A stretch of DNA of 8,068 bases from Opitutia bacterium (GTDB lineage: Bacteria > Verrucomicrobiota > Verrucomicrobiia > Opitutales > Seribacteraceae). Below are positions 5,983 through 8,068 of the stretch, piece by piece. The stretch's first letter is position 1, and every line of letters begins with the position of its first letter. The translations under genes were made by a program, and so were the position numbers. The notes under the pieces are model-generated. The model was not told the origin of the DNA. It worked only from the letters and a program-made list of their open reading frames with translations, and ran no database searches. The stretch spans positions 17,743-25,810 of the forward strand of contig NZLE01000026.1 in assembly GCA_002692605.1 (NCBI GenBank). Direction: 5' to 3'.

Positions 5983-6524
5983 AAATCATCAAACTGACCG
6001 TTTTTATTCTCATGAGCTCAACCATCACCCATGCTTCCGACCAATCACTCTACGATCATCCCTTGAAAACCATCGACGGAGAATCCACCACACTCGCGGA
6101 GCACAAGGGGAAGGTTATCCTCATGGTGAACGTTGCCTCTCGATGCGGTTTCACCCGGCAATACAAGGGACTGGAAGAACTCTATTCCAAATATAAGGAC
6201 AAAGGCCTTGTAGTGTGCGGTTTCCCATGCAATCAGTTTGGCGGGCAGGAACCCGGTTCGGAATCGGAAATCAAGGAATTTTGTTCGAGTAAATTCGGCG
6301 TGACTTTCCCGATGTATTCCAAGATCGAGGTCAATGGTCCGGGGAGGCATCCCCTTTACGAGGCAATCATCGGGGCGGACGGTCCTCTGCCTGGAAACGT
6401 AAAATGGAATTTCGGGAAGATTCTCGTTGGCAAGGATGGAAAGCCCATCGATCGTTTCGGAAGCATGACCTCGCCATCATCCAGGAAACTCATTCAAGTC
6501 ATCGAAAAAGCCCTCGAGGGATAG
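5979..6524 (+). CDS. Exported glutathione peroxidase family protein (Cys type)
   Basis: A 181-residue thiol peroxidase of the GPx family, with a signal peptide (M-K-I-I-K, hydrophobic L-T-V-F-I-L-M, likely cleavage after T-H-A at residue 19). It reduces hydrogen and organic peroxides. The peroxidatic cysteine C56 sits in N-V-A-S-R-C-G-F-T, where selenoenzymes have Sec; the tetrad partners are Q90 in F-G-G-Q-E-P-G-S, and W143-N144 in K-W-N-F. F-P-C-N-Q-F carries C84, and C102 lies in the E-F-C region where Cys-GPx enzymes keep their resolving cysteine, so thioredoxin-type rather than glutathione reduction is likely. The body closely resembles E. coli BtuE (F-P-M-x-S-K-I-E-V-N-G, R-H-P-L-Y). 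The ATG at 5979 overlaps the SOUL stop (ATGA) and has no Shine-Dalgarno, so translation is probably coupled to SOUL. An export signal on this family means periplasmic action, with an unidentified reductant. Confidence 0.93.
   Translation: MKIIKLTVFILMSSTITHASDQSLYDHPLKTIDGESTTLAEHKGKVILMVNVASRCGFTRQYKGLEELYSKYKDKGLVVCGFPCNQFGGQEPGSESEIKEFCSSKFGVTFPMYSKIEVNGPGRHPLYEAIIGADGPLPGNVKWNFGKILVGKDGKPIDRFGSMTSPSSRKLIQVIEKALEG
6516..6520 (+). promoter_or_regulatory. Candidate ribosome binding site for the lipoprotein gene
   Basis: GAGGG, inside the last codons of the peroxidase gene, lies eight bases before an in-frame ATT at 6529 and 26 bases before the TTG at 6547. Its spacing fits ATT and not TTG, so it bears on where the lipoprotein starts. 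Confidence 0.4.
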
Positions 6525-6546
6525 TCCCATTAGAAACAAACTTGCA

Positions 6547-7857
6547 TTGCAGGTAAGCTGCTTGGTTCTTCTAAGCGGTTGTATGTCCTTGGAGTGGCGC
6601 GGTGGAATGATTCCTCATCTTAAGATGGCATCATCCAAAGGCTCCGAGGAACCGGCCCGCGATTATTTCAGACCGCCACTTCGTGAAACCACCCAAAACT
6701 GGAGTCAGTTTCGCGGACCCAAAAAAGATGGTCATGCCCCCACCCCAACAGTAGTGATGGATTGGAAGCGTCCACCAAAGGCAAGGTGGTCCATGCCCTG
6801 CGGGTTGGGTCATTCTTCCATCATCACTTCCGGAAAACTTGTCATCACTCTCGAGCAGGACGGAAACCAAGAAATTTTGACCGCCCGCAAATTGGATGAT
6901 GGAACTGCAGTCTGGAAAGTTTCCGAGAAAACCAAGTGGCATGACTCCATGAGTGGAATCGGTCCCCGGTCCACCCCTACCCTCAGCCAGGGAAAAATCT
7001 ACGCCCTCTTTTCCAATGGCCGTCTGTCCTGCGTAGACGCAAACAACGGTGAGACAATTTGGAATACCCAAACTGTGGGAGCGGACTACGATTTCCCCGA
7101 ATGGGGATTGTCCGCGTCTCCCTTGGTTTGGAACGGTCTGATCATTCTCAATACGGGTGGCTACAATTCCGCCACGCAAGCCTATGCAAAGGATTCGGGA
7201 GATTTGATTTGGACTTCCAGCCTTCATGGTCGGGGGGTGTATATGTCCCCGGATATACTTTCCCTCCTTGGAGAAGATCACCTGGTGGTTGCCCTGGAAG
7301 GGAAAATTGCAGGTTTGAACCCTAACAACGGGGACACTCTTTGGGAAAAGCCCTGGAAAATCTTTCTGAACAACGCCCAAATCGTTCAACCGATTGCCAT
7401 CTCCGAGAATTCATTTCTCCTTGCGGCCGGATATGGAAAAGGCGCCGAATGCTTTTCCATTCAGCATGGAGCGGGCAAGAAAAGGTACCTAATCGATTCG
7501 ATTTGGACGTCCAAGGATCTGAAGGCAAAGTTTTCCAATCCCGTGCTCAAGGATGGATATCTTTACGGTCTCAGTGAAAATCTACTGGTCTGCCTCGAGG
7601 CCAAATCCGGGAAACGAATGTGGCGCGGCAAGAAATACGGATACGGTCGAATTCTTCTTGTTGGTGATAATTTACTGATCCTCGGTCATTCCGGAGTCCT
7701 TTCCATCATTGAAGCCAAGCCGGATGAATTTCGGGAAATTTACTCCAAGCAACTGCTGAGTGACGCTCGTTGTTGGAACGGACCTGCTTGGGTCAACGGT
7801 TACCTGATTGCCCGCAACGGCGAACAAATTGCCTGCTTCGATTGGGCCAAACGATAA
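6547..7857 (+). CDS. PQQ-type beta-propeller lipoprotein
   Basis: A roughly 436-residue protein built of PQQ/YVTN-type propeller blades. Repeats of the A-x-D-x-x-x-G-x-x-x-W type occur at about 115-123 (L-D-D-G-T-A-V-W), 163-172 (V-D-A-N-N-G-E-T-I-W), 214-222 (A-K-D-S-G-D-L-I-W), 258-266 (N-P-N-N-G-D-T-L-W) and 350-359 (L-E-A-K-S-G-K-R-M-W), with weaker blades at the end. Before them is W-S-Q-F-R-G-P-K-K-D-G at 52-62, the motif common to exported propellers of Planctomycetes and Verrucomicrobia. No quinoprotein catalytic residues are evident, so it is better seen as a binding or scaffold propeller. A lipobox L-L-S-G-C near residue 12 predicts anchoring to a membrane. The start is uncertain: TTG at 6547 gives a signal peptide with no positive charge, ATT at 6529 gives one beginning M-R-N-K, and ATG at 6583 follows the lipobox directly and would remove it. 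The reading frame is open from 6469. It follows the peroxidase stop closely. Confidence 0.85.
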   Translation: MQVSCLVLLSGCMSLEWRGGMIPHLKMASSKGSEEPARDYFRPPLRETTQNWSQFRGPKKDGHAPTPTVVMDWKRPPKARWSMPCGLGHSSIITSGKLVITLEQDGNQEILTARKLDDGTAVWKVSEKTKWHDSMSGIGPRSTPTLSQGKIYALFSNGRLSCVDANNGETIWNTQTVGADYDFPEWGLSASPLVWNGLIILNTGGYNSATQAYAKDSGDLIWTSSLHGRGVYMSPDILSLLGEDHLVVALEGKIAGLNPNNGDTLWEKPWKIFLNNAQIVQPIAISENSFLLAAGYGKGAECFSIQHGAGKKRYLIDSIWTSKDLKAKFSNPVLKDGYLYGLSENLLVCLEAKSGKRMWRGKKYGYGRILLVGDNLLILGHSGVLSIIEAKPDEFREIYSKQLLSDARCWNGPAWVNGYLIARNGEQIACFDWAKR

Positions 7858-7858
7858 A

Positions 7859-7895
7859 TCGGAATCGCCTTCCTTTATTTCCGACGGTTTTTCTT
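7859..7895 (+). terminator. Possible rho-independent terminator after the lipoprotein gene
   Basis: TCGGAA at 7859-7864 can pair with TTCCGA at 7879-7884 (six pairs, 14-base loop), followed by CGG and a T-run at 7888-7892. It lies just past the stop of the lipoprotein gene and before the stop of the convergent UmuC-type gene, the expected place for a terminator. The stem is short and the loop large. In the opposite direction the T-run is weak (TTTAT). Confidence 0.35.
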
Positions 7896-8068
7896 CAGCA
7901 AACTTTGGGGATTTCCTGCCAGCAGGTGGTGTAACGGGGCGTACGCATTTCGCGACGCATGCTCCACTGCTTGCCAATACCCTGCCCTCCCCAAAATGCT
8001 CCGCTTGCACCGTACTGGCTTGCCGCCTCCTCCACCGCATCGACGAACCGGTCCCTCCGCGGATTCGC
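7895..8068 (-). CDS. umuC: UmuC-type translesion DNA polymerase, C-terminal end (cut by window end)
   Basis: The last 57 codons of a minus-strand gene entering from the right edge. The translation contains W-G-G-Q-G-I-G-K-Q-W-S-M-R-R-E-M at 26-41 and T-P-R-Y-T-T at 43-48, ending E-I-P-K-V-C. This is the DUF4113 C-terminal region of UmuC, the catalytic subunit of DNA polymerase V: E. coli UmuC ends in a closely similar G-Q-G-I-x-x-x-W-x-M-x-x-x-x-x-S-P-R-Y-T-T stretch. UmuC copies past DNA lesions and is normally expressed under SOS control together with umuD, which would lie to the right, outside the window. The residue after T-T is Cys where Arg is usual. The catalytic palm and fingers are not in view, so intactness cannot be judged. 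It is convergent with the lipoprotein gene, 37 bases between stops. Confidence 0.85.
   Translation of the reverse strand, partial: ANPRRDRFVDAVEEAASQYGASGAFWGGQGIGKQWSMRREMRTPRYTTCWQEIPKVC

Noticed and set aside
6631..7389. 252-codon open frame on the minus strand
   Set aside because: It lies fully inside the propeller lipoprotein gene, has no recognisable domain or ribosome binding site, and its composition is what the complement of the repeat-rich gene would give.
7672..8040. 122-codon minus-strand open frame at the right edge
   Set aside because: It overlaps the end of the lipoprotein gene and reads the UmuC-type stretch in a different frame. The frame with the G-Q-G-I...P-R-Y-T-T signature, ending at 7895, is the real one.

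Overview
The window is a compact chromosomal stretch of ordinary bacterial genes, ten in all, two of them cut by the window edges. It holds no RNA gene, insertion sequence, CRISPR array or phage-like segment that I can see. The gene content (an exported PQQ-type propeller lipoprotein with a W-x-QFRGP-x-x-DG motif, paired HDOD regulators, an AlkB dioxygenase, a SOUL protein, a DUF6268-like barrel) suggests a Gram-negative, probably aerobic bacterium of the Verrucomicrobiota or a relative in the PVC group. The lineage is an inference from gene style, not from a marker gene. Clear Shine-Dalgarno sequences precede several starts and are absent from others.

Left part (1-2662): a minus-strand pair, a SRPBCC/COG4276-type protein (294-752) followed 12 bases later by the start of a DUF2071/YqjF-like protein that runs off the left edge (1-281). 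Divergent from them is an exported outer-membrane-barrel-like protein of DUF6268 type (831-1694). Its stop overlaps the stop of a convergent renalase-like FAD oxidoreductase (1691-2662).

Middle (2759-5297): two tandem HDOD regulators of nearly equal length (298 and 300 residues). They align without a gap over almost their full length at about 42% identity by hand count, so they are a gene duplication. An AlkB-type 2-oxoglutarate/Fe(II) dioxygenase follows 23 bases after the second.

Right part (5407-7857): a tight three-gene run of exported proteins: a SOUL haem-binding-like protein, a glutathione peroxidase joined to it by an ATGA overlap, and a PQQ-type beta-propeller lipoprotein that follows with almost no gap and probably starts at TTG or the rare codon ATT. 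Together they look like a periplasmic redox or peroxide-stress unit. At the right edge the 3' end of a UmuC-type translesion polymerase gene (7895-8068, minus) converges on this run, with a possible hairpin terminator between them.

I see no convincing undescribed multi-gene system. The points most worth a second look are the HDOD pair with intact HD-type metal-ligand patterns, the SOUL-GPx-PQQ lipoprotein run, and the likely non-standard start of the lipoprotein.
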